64,000 bases of DNA from Mycobacteroides chelonae (GCF_016767715.1 NZ_CP050145.1:4650001-4714000); one strand, 5' to 3'; shown: positions 45,115-54,472, counted from the stretch's first letter. Program-made: numbers and translations. The notes: a model not told the origin generated them from the sequence alone.

Positions 45115-45227
45115 GATCCCCCCTCGCTAACCGTTGCCCCTGCACACATCGTACCGGGACACCGAGCATTGCCTGTTAGCTCGACGAATTCCACACTCGA
45201 GACAGCCCAGGACGGCAAGATCGGGGT

Positions 45228-46775
45228 ATGCAATTCACCCAGTGGCTGCACCGCGCCCTACAGCAGGACCCGAACCGCCCCATCACGATCGATCAGGGTC
45301 GGGAACGCACCGTGGAGCAGTTCGCCGACCGTGTCGCCCGGCTGGCCGCGGGGCTTGCATCACTCGGCGTCCAACCGGGCGACCGCGTGGGCATGCTGTC
45401 GCTGAACTCCGACCGTTACGTCGAATACCTCACCGCGGTGCCGTGGTTGGGTGCCGCACTGAACGCCGTCAACATCCGCTGGAGCCTTGCCGAGATCGGA
45501 TATTCCCTGCGCGAGTCCGGCACTCGTGTGCTGCTGGTCGACGACGTGTTCAAGGCTGCTGCCGCGCCCTTGCGCACCGCGTGTGCATGCCTGGACACCG
45601 TCATCTACTGCGGCGACGGTCCGACACCCGAGGACATGATTGGGTATGAGGACCTCCTGACCGCACACGAACCTATCGGCGATACCCGCACCGGGGGCGC
45701 TAGCCTGCTGGGCGTCTTCTATACCGGCGGGACCACCGGAAACCCCAAGGGCGTCATGCTGTCTCACGACAATGTGTTGACGTCGGCGATGGGGTCGCTG
45801 TCCACCGGCAACTTCCTCACGCGGGGTGGCCGCCTACTGCATTCGGCCCCGATGTTCCACATGGCCGACTTCAGCGCCGTGATGGCGGGGAACCTGTCCG
45901 GTTCTACGCACGTGATCATCCCGTCGTTCACGCCGCAGGGCGTACTGGATGCCATAGTCGAACATGACGTTCAGGACATGCTCTTGGTACCCACCATGAT
46001 TCAGATGCTGGTGGATCATCCGGCAGCCGCCGAGCTCGACCTCAGCGGCATCCGCGGAATCACGTACGGCGCCTCGGTCATCTCCGAGGCGGTGTTGCAG
46101 CGCGCCAAGCAGGTGTTCCCCAACGCGCGATTCACCCAGGCCTACGGGATGACCGAGGTCTCTCCCGTGGCGACACTGCTGCTACCCGATGATCATGACG
46201 ACCCCGCGCTGCTGCGCTCGGCGGGACGCGCGGCGCCGCACTGCGAGGTCAAGATCGTCGGCCCGGACGACAACGAGGTGCCGCGCGGCGAAATAGGCGA
46301 GGTAATCGTCAAGGGCGACAACGTCATGCTGGGTTACTGGGAACTACCCGATGAGTCGGCAAAGGCCGTCCGCGGCGGGTGGATGCACACCGGCGATGCC
46401 GGCCGGATGGACGACCGGGGCTACGTGTACATCGTCGACCGCATCAAGGACATGGTGGTGACCGGCGGCGAGAACGTCTACTCGGCCGAGGTGGAGAACG
46501 CGCTGGCCAAGCATCCGGCGGTGGCGGCATGCGCGGTGATCGGCATCCCCGACGAGCAGTGGGGTGAACGCGTGCACGCCGTAATCGTCAAACAGACGGA
46601 AGCCGCGTGCTGCGACAGCGACTTGCAAGAGCACTGCCGCGCGCACATCGCCAACTACAAGGTTCCCCGCAGCTTCGAGTTCGTCGACGAGCTTCCCCTG
46701 TCGGGAGCCGGAAAGATTCTCAAACGAGTTCTCCGCCAGAAATATTGGGAGAAACGAGACGCCGGCGTCTCCTGA
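45228..46775 (+). CDS. Acyl-CoA synthetase (FadD family)
   Basis: A 515-residue AMP-forming acyl-CoA ligase. The P-loop is FYTGGTTGNPKGVMLSH, the A5-type motif TQAYGMTEVSP, the hinge Asp in GWMHTGDAG and the adenylation Lys in LSGAGKILKR. A cysteine pair near the end (EAACCDSD) is unusual. It lies 49 bp upstream of a FabG3-like gene, with the KstR-linked alcohol dehydrogenase following, so sterol-side-chain or fatty acid activation is plausible but unproven. Confidence 0.9.
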   Translation: MQFTQWLHRALQQDPNRPITIDQGRERTVEQFADRVARLAAGLASLGVQPGDRVGMLSLNSDRYVEYLTAVPWLGAALNAVNIRWSLAEIGYSLRESGTRVLLVDDVFKAAAAPLRTACACLDTVIYCGDGPTPEDMIGYEDLLTAHEPIGDTRTGGASLLGVFYTGGTTGNPKGVMLSHDNVLTSAMGSLSTGNFLTRGGRLLHSAPMFHMADFSAVMAGNLSGSTHVIIPSFTPQGVLDAIVEHDVQDMLLVPTMIQMLVDHPAAAELDLSGIRGITYGASVISEAVLQRAKQVFPNARFTQAYGMTEVSPVATLLLPDDHDDPALLRSAGRAAPHCEVKIVGPDDNEVPRGEIGEVIVKGDNVMLGYWELPDESAKAVRGGWMHTGDAGRMDDRGYVYIVDRIKDMVVTGGENVYSAEVENALAKHPAVAACAVIGIPDEQWGERVHAVIVKQTEAACCDSDLQEHCRAHIANYKVPRSFEFVDELPLSGAGKILKRVLRQKYWEKRDAGVS

Positions 46776-46824
46776 GATACCTGGTGTACGGTGGCGCCCA
46801 CGCCGATCGACAAGGAGAAATCGC

Positions 46825-47565
46825 ATGGGACGCGTCACCGGGAAAATTGCTCTGATCAGTGGAGGAGCACGTGGGATGGGCGCCGCCCATGCGCGCGCCC
46901 TCGTCGACGAGGGCGCCCACGTGGTGATCGGCGACCTTCTCGACGAGGCCGGTCAAGCCCTAGCCGCCGACCTGGGCCCGAGTGCTCACTACGTGCACCT
47001 GGACGTCACTGACAAGCAGCAATGGATCGATGCCGTCGCGGCCACTAATACGACGTTCGGACCGGTGAATGTGCTCATCAACAACGCGGGTATCGCCAAC
47101 GGCAACCTGCTCACGGACTTCGAGCTCTCCGAGTGGCAACGCATCCTCGATATCAACCTGACGGGCACATTCCTGGGCTGTCAGGCGGTAGCGCAGACGA
47201 TGATCGACAACAAGGCTGGGTCGATCATCAACATCTCGTCGGTTGAGGGCTACCGCGGCAGCCCCGGCCTGCACGGCTACACGGCGACGAAATTCGCGGT
47301 GCGCGGGCTGACCAAGTCGGTCGCACTCGAGCTGGCACCGCACGGCGTGCGGGTGAACTCCGTCCATCCCGGACTCATCCGGACCGATATGACGGCGGGT
47401 ATCCCGGAGGACTTTCTACAAATACCGCTGGGCCGGGCGGCCGACCCCGCCGAAGTCTCGGCGCTGGTTCTTTACCTGGCCAGCGACGAGTCCTCCTACT
47501 CAACGGCAGCGGAGTTCCTCATTGACGGCGGCCTCATCGCAGGCGTTCCGCACAAGACCTCATAA
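46825..47565 (+). CDS. FabG3-like (20beta/3alpha-hydroxysteroid dehydrogenase type) SDR
   Basis: A 246-residue classical SDR. ISGGARGMGAAHARALVDEGAHVV is the cofactor site with the Asp of GDLLDEAG selecting NAD. Catalytic Ser is in ISSVEGYRG and Tyr/Lys in YTATKFAVRGLTKS. HPGLIRTDM and DESSYSTAAEFLIDGG closely resemble my recollection of M. tuberculosis FabG3 (Rv2002), a steroid dehydrogenase. AAGGAG precedes the ATG. It probably shares the fadD transcript. Confidence 0.88.
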   Translation: MGRVTGKIALISGGARGMGAAHARALVDEGAHVVIGDLLDEAGQALAADLGPSAHYVHLDVTDKQQWIDAVAATNTTFGPVNVLINNAGIANGNLLTDFELSEWQRILDINLTGTFLGCQAVAQTMIDNKAGSIINISSVEGYRGSPGLHGYTATKFAVRGLTKSVALELAPHGVRVNSVHPGLIRTDMTAGIPEDFLQIPLGRAADPAEVSALVLYLASDESSYSTAAEFLIDGGLIAGVPHKTS

Positions 47566-47617
47566 TCATGCATAGATAGTCGTCAGAGCCCCTCTTGGCT
47601 CGCTGACCACGCGCTTT

Positions 47618-47631
47618 TAGAACGCGTTTCA
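47618..47631. promoter_or_regulatory. KstR-type operator upstream of the alcohol dehydrogenase
   Basis: TAGAACGCGTTTCA fits TnnAACnnGTTnnA. Unlike the DUF3556 site the outer bases are not symmetric. It lies about 75 bp upstream of the ATG, near a TATCCT -10 candidate (47650). Confidence 0.65.
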
Positions 47632-47706
47632 CTTTTCGCCTAAAGCCGCTATCCTCGTCCACGAGAGTGATCTGGTTCACGTGTATCTGGAAGGACTAGC
47701 CAGTCA

Positions 47707-48831
47707 ATGAAGACAAAAGGCGCGCTGATTCGCGAGCTCAACAAGCCGATCGTCGTCGACGACATCACGCTCGGCGATCCCGCTGAAGGCGAAGTTCAGG
47801 TCCAGTTGCACGCCGCCGGCATGTGCCACTCCGATTACCACGTGCTGACCGGCGCCACCCCGATGGAACTGCCGGTACTGCCCGGACATGAGGGCGCGGG
47901 CGTCGTCACCAAGGTGGGCAAGGGCGTCACCTCCGTCCAGGAGGGTGACCACGTCATCTTCGCCTTCATCCCGGCCTGCGGTAAGTGTCCGCCATGTATG
48001 CGCGGCTATCGATCGCTGTGCGACCGGGGCGCAATCCTGCTGGGCGGCAAGGCTATTTCCGACGGCACCAATCGCATCCACGCCGGCGACACCCCCGTCT
48101 CGGCAATGAACCTGCTCGGCACCTTCTCGCCGTACGCCGTGGTCCACGAGGACTCCGTCGTCAAGATCGACGACGGCGTGCCCTTCGAGTCGGCCGCTCT
48201 GCTCGGCTGCGCCGTGCCCACCGGCTTCGGCTCCGCCACCAACATCGCCGAGGTCAAGGCCGGCGAAGACGTCATCATCGTCGGCGTCGGCGGAATCGGC
48301 ATGAGTGCCTTGCAGGGCGCCGTCGTCTCCGGAGCCCGGTACGTCATCGCGATCGACCCCGTGCCGTGGAAGCGTGAGCAGGCCCTCAAGTTCGGCGCCA
48401 CCCATGTCTACGCCTCGATGGCCGAGGCCATCATGCCCGTTATGGATCTGACCTGGGGCATCATGGCGCAGAAGACCATCATCACGGTCGGCGAGATGAA
48501 GGGCGAATACATCGAAGAGGCCATGATCCTCACCGCCAAGACCGGCACCTGTGTGGTTACCGGCATGGGCGCCATGGTCGACGTGGACGTCAAGTTCAAC
48601 CTGTTCCTGTTCACCATGTTGCAGAAGACGCTGAAGGGCAACATCTTTGGTGGCGGAACCACACACACCGAGACCCCGCGCCTGGTCGGCCTGTACAAGC
48701 AGGGCCTATTGAAGATCGACGAGATGGTCACCACCACCTACAGCCTGGAGCAGATCAACGAGGGCTACCAGGACATGCTCGACGGCAAGAATATCCGCGG
48801 CGTCATCAAGTACACCGAAGCCGACTGGTAA
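47707..48831 (+). CDS. Zinc-dependent alcohol dehydrogenase (NDMA-type, AdhE1-like)
   Basis: A 374-residue medium-chain dehydrogenase. Catalytic zinc ligands are in AAGMCHSDYH and GHEGAGVV; the structural zinc site has the four cysteines of PACGKCPPCMRGYRSLC. The Rossmann loop is VGVGGIGMSALQG. The sequence resembles Rv0162c (AdhE1) and mycobacterial NDMA-dependent alcohol dehydrogenases, which keep the nicotinamide cofactor bound. A KstR-type site upstream links it to sterol breakdown. Confidence 0.9.
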   Translation: MKTKGALIRELNKPIVVDDITLGDPAEGEVQVQLHAAGMCHSDYHVLTGATPMELPVLPGHEGAGVVTKVGKGVTSVQEGDHVIFAFIPACGKCPPCMRGYRSLCDRGAILLGGKAISDGTNRIHAGDTPVSAMNLLGTFSPYAVVHEDSVVKIDDGVPFESAALLGCAVPTGFGSATNIAEVKAGEDVIIVGVGGIGMSALQGAVVSGARYVIAIDPVPWKREQALKFGATHVYASMAEAIMPVMDLTWGIMAQKTIITVGEMKGEYIEEAMILTAKTGTCVVTGMGAMVDVDVKFNLFLFTMLQKTLKGNIFGGGTTHTETPRLVGLYKQGLLKIDEMVTTTYSLEQINEGYQDMLDGKNIRGVIKYTEADW

Positions 48832-48844
48832 GCCGAATCTTTCA

Positions 48845-48901
48845 CCGGCAGTAACGCCACGCAGACGATTCCCCGGATTCTCTGCGTGGCGTTACTGTCG
48901 G
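48845..48901. repeat. 21-bp stem-loop between the alcohol dehydrogenase and pirin genes
   Basis: Left arm from CCGGCAGTAACG to CACGCAGA and right arm from TCTGCGTGG to ACTGTCGG pair with one G-T step and a 15-nt loop. It begins 14 bp after the adh stop and ends three bases before the pirin ATG. TACTGT inside the right arm is six bases from the ATG, so terminator and leaderless promoter seem to overlap. Confidence 0.75.
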
Positions 48902-48904
48902 TAT

Positions 48905-49651
48905 ATGGCCATCGACATTAGGCGCGCGAGTGAGCGGCTCGCGACCACAATCTCGTGGCTGGATTCCAAGCACTCGTTTTCCTTCGGCGAGCACTACGAC
49001 CCGCACAACACCCACCACGGGCTGCTACTGGTCAACAACGACGACATCGTGCTGCCGGGTGCCGGATTCGAGACGCATCCCCATCGCGACATGGAAATCG
49101 TCACCTGGGTGCTCCAGGGATCCCTGGTCCACCAGGATTCTGAGGGTAACGCCGGGGTGATCTACCCCGGTCTGGCACAACGGATGTCGGCAGGTAGCGG
49201 CATCCTGCATTCGGAGAAGAACGACTCCTGGCGGTTGTCCGGAGAGCGGCATAGCGATCCGGTGCGATTCGTCCAGATGTGGGTGACCCCGGATGACTCC
49301 GGGATTGATCCCGGTTACCAACAACGAGAGATCGACGCAGAGCTGCTCGCCGGCGGGCTGGTGACCGTGGCCTCCGGAATGCCGCGGCACCGGGATCAGA
49401 CGGCGATCACCATCGCCCAGAAGAACGCGGCGCTGCACGCGGCCCGCATCCGTGCCGGCAACAGCGTCGAGCTTCCCGCCGCACCCTTCGTGCATCTTTA
49501 CGTCGCGCGCGGCGCCGTAGCCCTCGAGGGCGCGGGTGAGCTGACCGAGGGGGATGCCGTGCGGCTGACCGACACCGGGGCCGCCCGGGTCACCGCGACC
49601 ATCGACGCGGAAATCCTCGTCTGGGAGATGCACACCCGTCTGGGCGGCTAG
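48905..49651 (+). CDS. Pirin family protein, Rv0181c-like
   Basis: A 248-residue bicupin. The N-terminal cupin carries metal ligands FETHPHRDMEIV (His-x-His) and GSGILHSEKND (His and Glu). The second cupin (LHAARIRAGNSVEL) lacks ligands. This is the YhaK/YhhW class, some members of which have quercetinase activity; others are regulatory. Its synteny with sigG and mce1 follows Rv0181c. ATG 48905 lies directly after the stem-loop. Confidence 0.88.
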   Translation: MAIDIRRASERLATTISWLDSKHSFSFGEHYDPHNTHHGLLLVNNDDIVLPGAGFETHPHRDMEIVTWVLQGSLVHQDSEGNAGVIYPGLAQRMSAGSGILHSEKNDSWRLSGERHSDPVRFVQMWVTPDDSGIDPGYQQREIDAELLAGGLVTVASGMPRHRDQTAITIAQKNAALHAARIRAGNSVELPAAPFVHLYVARGAVALEGAGELTEGDAVRLTDTGAARVTATIDAEILVWEMHTRLGG

Positions 49652-49765
49652 CGCGCCAATCGCGACGCTGCCGATGTGGGATCGATCCCCACTTGTTACC
49701 AAAGTTGACTGTGTTGCTGCTGCGATTATCGTTGACTGTTCAGGAACTTCACAGAAGGGGCGGCC
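49652..49765. promoter_or_regulatory. Promoter region of the phosphodiester glycosidase gene
   Basis: It holds GGGATCGATCCC (49678-49689), a perfect palindrome, and TTGACT (about 49706) as a possible -35. Nothing else is recognised. Confidence 0.45.
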
Positions 49766-50878
49766 GTGGGCATTTCACCCTTTTCTCGCCTTCGGCGGCC
49801 CACTTCAGGACGTCGCCTGATGACCGCAACCGTCGGCATGATGCTGATAGCCGCGCTGCCCGTTCCGGCCACCCACAACACCGCCCGTGCCGAGGCGGCT
49901 CACGATGCGGTGCTCGCGGCCATCGCCAACACCAAGGGCACCTTCCTGGTCTACAACTTCGGAGGCGGCAACCCGGCGCCGTTTCGCAACGCCGCGGGTA
50001 GTGAGTACACACTGGACAACGGCGGCCATCTAATGGTCATCAAGAGCGCCTCGTCACGGCTGCGCGCAAATCTGTTGGTGGACAACCATTCTGGGTATCA
50101 ATCCCGATGTGAACGCGATGCACGCGCGCGTACCTCCGAAGGTCTGTGGCAGGCCTCCGAGACATACAAGCCGATGGCCGCCTGGACGCTCATGGGCAAG
50201 CCCACCTTCATCATCAACGCCAACTTCTTTGACGTCCGCGGCCAACAGGGCGGCACCTGGAAGAGCACCGGATGCACCTCCCCCCTGGGCGCCTATGTCG
50301 ATACCGCCAACGGCAGCGCCAACTACAACAAGCAGGTCACCGGAACGCGCGTGTACGCGGGGAAGCAGGCACTCTCCGGCGGCGACGAGATCTGGACGGC
50401 GCTGGCCACCATGGTCTTTTCTCCGGGTTCGGCGCCCGAGGTCATCGCCTCCGCGGGACCGAAGGACTATGGGTATGCCACCGCACCCCTAGAAGGCCTG
50501 ATGGACAAGGGAGTTCAGTTCGTCGCGGTAAGCGGCTTGAAGCTGTTGCTTCCAGGATTCACCGAGCAGCTGAACGACCCGGGCCCGGCGGCCGCACGCA
50601 CCGCGCTCGGCTACAAGTCCGCGACTGATGAGCTGATGGTCTTCCAGGGCGGTAGTTACACCCCCGACAACCTCCAGGATCTCTACCGCGGGCTGGGTGT
50701 CGACAAGGCCATCGCGCTCGACGGCGGCGGCTCATCGGCCATCGTGCTGCGCCGCGATGCCGGTGGCATGTGGGCCGGATATGGCTCACCGAAAGGCAAT
50801 TGCGATACCACCTACACCCTGTGCGATGCCGCCGGGGGCGTCGGACGGGCGCTGCCCAGCTGGCTGGGATTCAGTTAA
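49766..50878 (+). CDS. Exported phosphodiester glycosidase family (NAGPA/DUF2233) protein
   Basis: A 370-residue protein with a basic head and hydrophobic signal (TATVGMMLIAALPVPATHN). The NAGPA-type domain shows FIINANFFDVRGQQGG, GVQFVAVSGLKLL and ALDGGGSSAIVL, the family's Asp/Gly signature. Four cysteines (RCERD, GCTS, NCDTTYTLC) suggest disulfides outside the membrane. Relatives remove terminal sugars from phosphodiesters or act in spore/wall polymer turnover. GTG 49766 has AGAAGGGG upstream. It converges on mceF. Confidence 0.82.
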   Translation: MGISPFSRLRRPTSGRRLMTATVGMMLIAALPVPATHNTARAEAAHDAVLAAIANTKGTFLVYNFGGGNPAPFRNAAGSEYTLDNGGHLMVIKSASSRLRANLLVDNHSGYQSRCERDARARTSEGLWQASETYKPMAAWTLMGKPTFIINANFFDVRGQQGGTWKSTGCTSPLGAYVDTANGSANYNKQVTGTRVYAGKQALSGGDEIWTALATMVFSPGSAPEVIASAGPKDYGYATAPLEGLMDKGVQFVAVSGLKLLLPGFTEQLNDPGPAAARTALGYKSATDELMVFQGGSYTPDNLQDLYRGLGVDKAIALDGGGSSAIVLRRDAGGMWAGYGSPKGNCDTTYTLCDAAGGVGRALPSWLGFS

Positions 50879-50897
50879 GCCACCTACTTGGGTGGCT
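50878..50897. terminator. Bidirectional stem-loop between convergent genes
   Basis: AGCCACC and GGTGGCT arms with a 6-nt loop overlap both the glycosidase stop and the mceF stop codons, serving both. Confidence 0.65.
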
Positions 50898-52137
50898 CGA
50901 TCGGAAGCGTCGGTCCGCCGTACGGTGTGGGAATGGTGAAGCGTCCCTTCGGAGTCGGGTCGGCCACCTTACCTAGATCGGCGCCCTTGGGTGGGCTGGC
51001 GGTATCGTCATCGGCCGGCCGGGGGGCATTCTTGGCGCCGCGCACCAGCACCGCCGGGTCGTCATCTCGGCAGTAGCCCGCATACAGGAACGGCTCCGGG
51101 TAATCGGCAGCCGATACCGCGGTACGCGGATATCCGTAATCACAGGTGTAGCGAGGGTAGATATCGGCGGTGGCCCACACGCCATGGTCGTAAAAGGTGT
51201 TGCCCACCGCCTCGATTACCGATCCGCGGTACGAGGGGAACAACGCGTTGAGCGCCGGCACGCGCACGTAGGACAACTGCGCCACCGTAGTGAGGTTCCC
51301 CAGCAGCTGCGCCATGGTGTCGGAGTTGTCGGCGAACACGACGTCGGTGGTGGCCAACGGCCCGGGCACCCTGTCGATCAGCGTGCGAAAGCCGCCATCC
51401 ATCCGGGCCACGCCGTTCAGGGACCGATTCAGGCCCCGTGTGGTGGCGGCAAGGCCATTGTTCATCTCCGCGAATGAGGACAACGTCACCCGGCTCTTCT
51501 TGAGAACGCTGACCGTTTCCGGAAGCACCGAATCCAGTGTCGACAGAAGGAACACGCCGCCGTCGATGATGTCGGTCATCTTGCGCGGCGCCTCGCGTGA
51601 GAGATGGAGCTCCTTCTTGATGATCTCCAATTTCTGCGTATCCGCCTGCGCAAGCGCACCGTCGGCGTTGGCAAGCATCTTCGACAGCGATACGGGAACG
51701 GTTGCCTGCCCGCGGGCGATCACACTGCCGTTGTCCAGGTACGGGCCGGTGGTCGTCACCGGCGCGAAGTCGACGTACTGCTCACCCGCGGGAGAAAGCC
51801 CGGACACGCGCACCGGGCTCCCCACCGGAATCTTCACGTCGGATTCGATATGAATCCGTGCGACCGGTCCACGAGGAGATGGCGTTACCGAGTCCACCCG
51901 GCCAATCCGCATACCGCGCAGCGCCACATCCTGGTTGGGGATCAAACCACCGGACTCCGGCAGCTCGATCGACACCTCATAGGTCGAGGCGAATGCCCTG
52001 GCGCGCAACGCGCCCACCGCCAGGTAGGTGCACGCCACCACCAGGGTGGCCAGAAGGGCAAGCCCTGACAACCACATGCGGTTGCGGTGCCCCATCTTCA
52101 CGGCGTCCACCACCGTGTTGGCCACTACGTTGATCAT
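50884..52137 (-). CDS. mceF: Mce family protein MceF (mce1-type operon)
   Basis: A 417-residue Mce subunit, last of six. One N-terminal helix (SGLALLATLVVACTYLAVG), the MlaD/Mce beta domain (STYEVSIELPESGGLIPNQDVALRGMRIGRV), a long helical region forming the lipid tunnel, and a Pro-rich tail. ATG overlaps the mceE stop as ATGA. Six different Mce subunits form a hexameric tube carrying lipid across the periplasm; mce1 of M. tuberculosis imports fatty acids. No mam genes follow, unlike M. tuberculosis mce1. Confidence 0.9.
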   Translation of the reverse strand: MINVVANTVVDAVKMGHRNRMWLSGLALLATLVVACTYLAVGALRARAFASTYEVSIELPESGGLIPNQDVALRGMRIGRVDSVTPSPRGPVARIHIESDVKIPVGSPVRVSGLSPAGEQYVDFAPVTTTGPYLDNGSVIARGQATVPVSLSKMLANADGALAQADTQKLEIIKKELHLSREAPRKMTDIIDGGVFLLSTLDSVLPETVSVLKKSRVTLSSFAEMNNGLAATTRGLNRSLNGVARMDGGFRTLIDRVPGPLATTDVVFADNSDTMAQLLGNLTTVAQLSYVRVPALNALFPSYRGSVIEAVGNTFYDHGVWATADIYPRYTCDYGYPRTAVSAADYPEPFLYAGYCRDDDPAVLVRGAKNAPRPADDDTASPPKGADLGKVADPTPKGRFTIPTPYGGPTLPIEPPK

Positions 52138-53342
52138 CGCGGCGGCCCCTGGGGTACGGGCACAGCGCCCGGTATCGGTTCGATGACGCCGGGCTCGGTC
52201 GGGCTCGGGCGCACCGGAATCGCGGGAGCGTCGGGTCCTTTACCTACGACGCGCTCTTGCAGGCGCCACAGGGTGTACTTGAACGATCCGACCAGCTTGG
52301 CCCAGTCATAGCGCTTCGGGCCGTGGAGCCCTGGATCACCCTGGTAACCGATATCGGGTATCGAGCCCAACGCAAGCTTGTCGATCGATAAACTGGCCGA
52401 GAAGGCCGAGCCCGCCATGATCTTGATGATGGGGGGCATCAGCCGATTGAGTGCGGCAAGGCTGGTATCGGGGCTGACCGCGATGTCGTTGAATGAGCCT
52501 GCCAGGGTATTGAAATCGGCGATGACGCTGCGGCCGCTGGTGTCGGTACCCGCGATCGACGGGAATTTGGAGAGCTGCTTGGTCACCGCACCCACCTGGT
52601 CGGCAAGGTCTGCGATATGAGATGCATTGGCAGACAGGGTGTCGGTGGCAGGTGCGGCAGCGACCAACAGCTCCGAGAGCGTCTCGTGCCGCGTGTTCAT
52701 TTCAGCGGCAAGCTGTGCGGTGTCCCGCAGCGCGGAATCCAGCTGGCTGGACCGGGCGTTGAGCGTGCCCAGCAGCCGGTTCGACTTTCCGATCAGATCG
52801 CCGAACGCCGCACCGTTGGGCCCGGTGGCGCGGCCGAGGCCGTTGACCGTGCCGGTGAGATTACGTACCGCACCGCCGTTGACGATGATGGCCGCCGAAC
52901 TCAGCACCGCCTCCACCGTCGCGGCGGCGGTTGTCGAATCCAGACCGATCGTGTCCCCGTCGCGCAGGAGGGGTGCGTTTGGGTCCGCGGGGCGCGGAGG
53001 TTTCAGCGCGGCGAACACGTCGCCCAGCGGCGTCGCGGTGCGCAGCTCGACGGTGGTCCCCTTGGGAATCTCCACATCCGAACGAATCCGCATCGTGACC
53101 ACGGCGGTGTAGTTGGTGGTGCTCATGGAGTCGACCTCGCCGACGTCGGCGCCGCCCAGTTTCACCTTGGCGCGCGACGGCAGGTTCAAGATGTTGGTGA
53201 ACACTGCCGTCAGGCCATAGGTACCACCCGTCAGGCCCGGTGCCGGAAGCGGGAGGCTGGCCAGACCGTTCGTGCTGCAGCCGCTGGTCAGCAGCACGGC
53301 GAGAACCGCCGCGGGCCCCGCGTATCTTTGCCATCTGTTCAT
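52134..53342 (-). CDS. mceE: Mce family lipoprotein MceE (LprK-like)
   Basis: A 402-residue Mce subunit with a lipoprotein-type signal (AAVLAVLLTSGC; the residue at -3 is Thr, not the usual Leu/Val/Ile). The Mce domain follows (GGTYGLTAVFTNILNLPSRAKVKLGGADVGEV) and then the helical needle region. ATG 53342 overlaps the mceD stop as ATGA. E subunits of Mce complexes are the lipidated member. The Pro-rich tail ends in PVPQGPPR. Confidence 0.9.
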   Translation of the reverse strand: MNRWQRYAGPAAVLAVLLTSGCSTNGLASLPLPAPGLTGGTYGLTAVFTNILNLPSRAKVKLGGADVGEVDSMSTTNYTAVVTMRIRSDVEIPKGTTVELRTATPLGDVFAALKPPRPADPNAPLLRDGDTIGLDSTTAAATVEAVLSSAAIIVNGGAVRNLTGTVNGLGRATGPNGAAFGDLIGKSNRLLGTLNARSSQLDSALRDTAQLAAEMNTRHETLSELLVAAAPATDTLSANASHIADLADQVGAVTKQLSKFPSIAGTDTSGRSVIADFNTLAGSFNDIAVSPDTSLAALNRLMPPIIKIMAGSAFSASLSIDKLALGSIPDIGYQGDPGLHGPKRYDWAKLVGSFKYTLWRLQERVVGKGPDAPAIPVRPSPTEPGVIEPIPGAVPVPQGPPR

Positions 53343-54472
53343 TTCTGCCCCATCGCCGCGAGACCGTCGAGCACATACGTCAATCCGAAATCGGGCCCGT
53401 AGTCCTGCAAGGTGCCTGTGCTGCATCCCAGTTGGCGCAGACCCATCAGATTGCAGATCTCTTTGGCGGCCTGGGTGTCGAACAACAACCTGTCCACCGG
53501 AAAGTGGGCACGCACCACGTTGTTGACGGGATCTACGACGTTGTAGACGTTGTCCGCCATCAGCGGAAGCAGATCGAACCCCTCCGATAACTCTCGCCGG
53601 TTGTCATATATCGCCTGGGAGATTTGGTTGGAGTTACCCACAGACTGCTTAATGGCATCGCGATTCTGCTCTAGCAGTGAACCCGCCTGCAGCAGAATGT
53701 TATTCAGCTGCTTTCCGGTAGTGCCGGATCCCAACTGCTCCTGATCGAGCACCTGGGACAACTGCCGCACCTGGGACGAGAACTCCCGGATGTTCTGGTC
53801 GTTACGTGCCGCCGCATCGAAGAGCGAACTGAGGCGGGTGATGATCTTGGTCAGCTGATCCCGAGTCATCGCACCGCCGTCGGCACTCAGACGAAGCGCC
53901 TTGGACAACTCGTCCAGAGATGCCCTCATCAACTCACCGTTGCCGGACAACGCATTGGCGCTGTTGTTCACGACATCCGCCAGCGGGCCGCCGCCCTTGC
54001 CGTCGCCCTTCATCGCCTTGGCGAGCCTGTCGATCATGGCCAGGACCCGATCAAACTCCACGGGCGTCTTCGTGCGGTCCAGCCCGATGACGTCCCCGTT
54101 CTTGAGCGTCGGTCCACCGCGATACACCGGTGTCAGTTCGATGTGACGATCGGTGAGAATCGACGTGGACACCGTGACGGCCTTGGCGTCTGCCGGCACC
54201 TTGACCTTCGAGTCGACTTCGAATTCAACTTCCATATAGGTGCCACGCGAGGTGATCTTCGTGACCTTGCCAATCGGCATGCCGAGCACCGACACCTTGT
54301 TATCGGGGTAGAGGCCGGAGACCGATTCGAATTGAGCCGTGATGGTGAGTCTGTTGATCCGCTCACGCACATAGGTCCACCCGACGGCCGCCACCACCAC
54401 CGCGACCACCACCGCCAGCGCCCCCGCGATCCAGATGACTCGCCGCGTCCGTGTGCTTATCGGTGTGCTCAT
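53339..54472 (-). CDS. mceD: Mce family protein MceD
   Basis: A 377-residue Mce subunit: helix (IAGALAVVVAVVVAAVGW), Mce domain (LTITAQFESVSGLYPDNKVSVLGMPIGKV), coiled helices with many Gln/Asn, and a C-terminal cysteine pair (ICNLMGLRQLGC). ATG 54472 overlaps the mceC stop as ATGA; the earlier open frame has no conservation. It lacks the long Pro-rich tail of Mce1D. Confidence 0.9.
   Translation of the reverse strand: MSTPISTRTRRVIWIAGALAVVVAVVVAAVGWTYVRERINRLTITAQFESVSGLYPDNKVSVLGMPIGKVTKITSRGTYMEVEFEVDSKVKVPADAKAVTVSTSILTDRHIELTPVYRGGPTLKNGDVIGLDRTKTPVEFDRVLAMIDRLAKAMKGDGKGGGPLADVVNNSANALSGNGELMRASLDELSKALRLSADGGAMTRDQLTKIITRLSSLFDAAARNDQNIREFSSQVRQLSQVLDQEQLGSGTTGKQLNNILLQAGSLLEQNRDAIKQSVGNSNQISQAIYDNRRELSEGFDLLPLMADNVYNVVDPVNNVVRAHFPVDRLLFDTQAAKEICNLMGLRQLGCSTGTLQDYGPDFGLTYVLDGLAAMGQK

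Noticed and set aside
45128..45136. AACCGTT upstream of the acyl-CoA synthetase as a KstR site
   Set aside because: The spacer is one base instead of two and the flanks do not fit.
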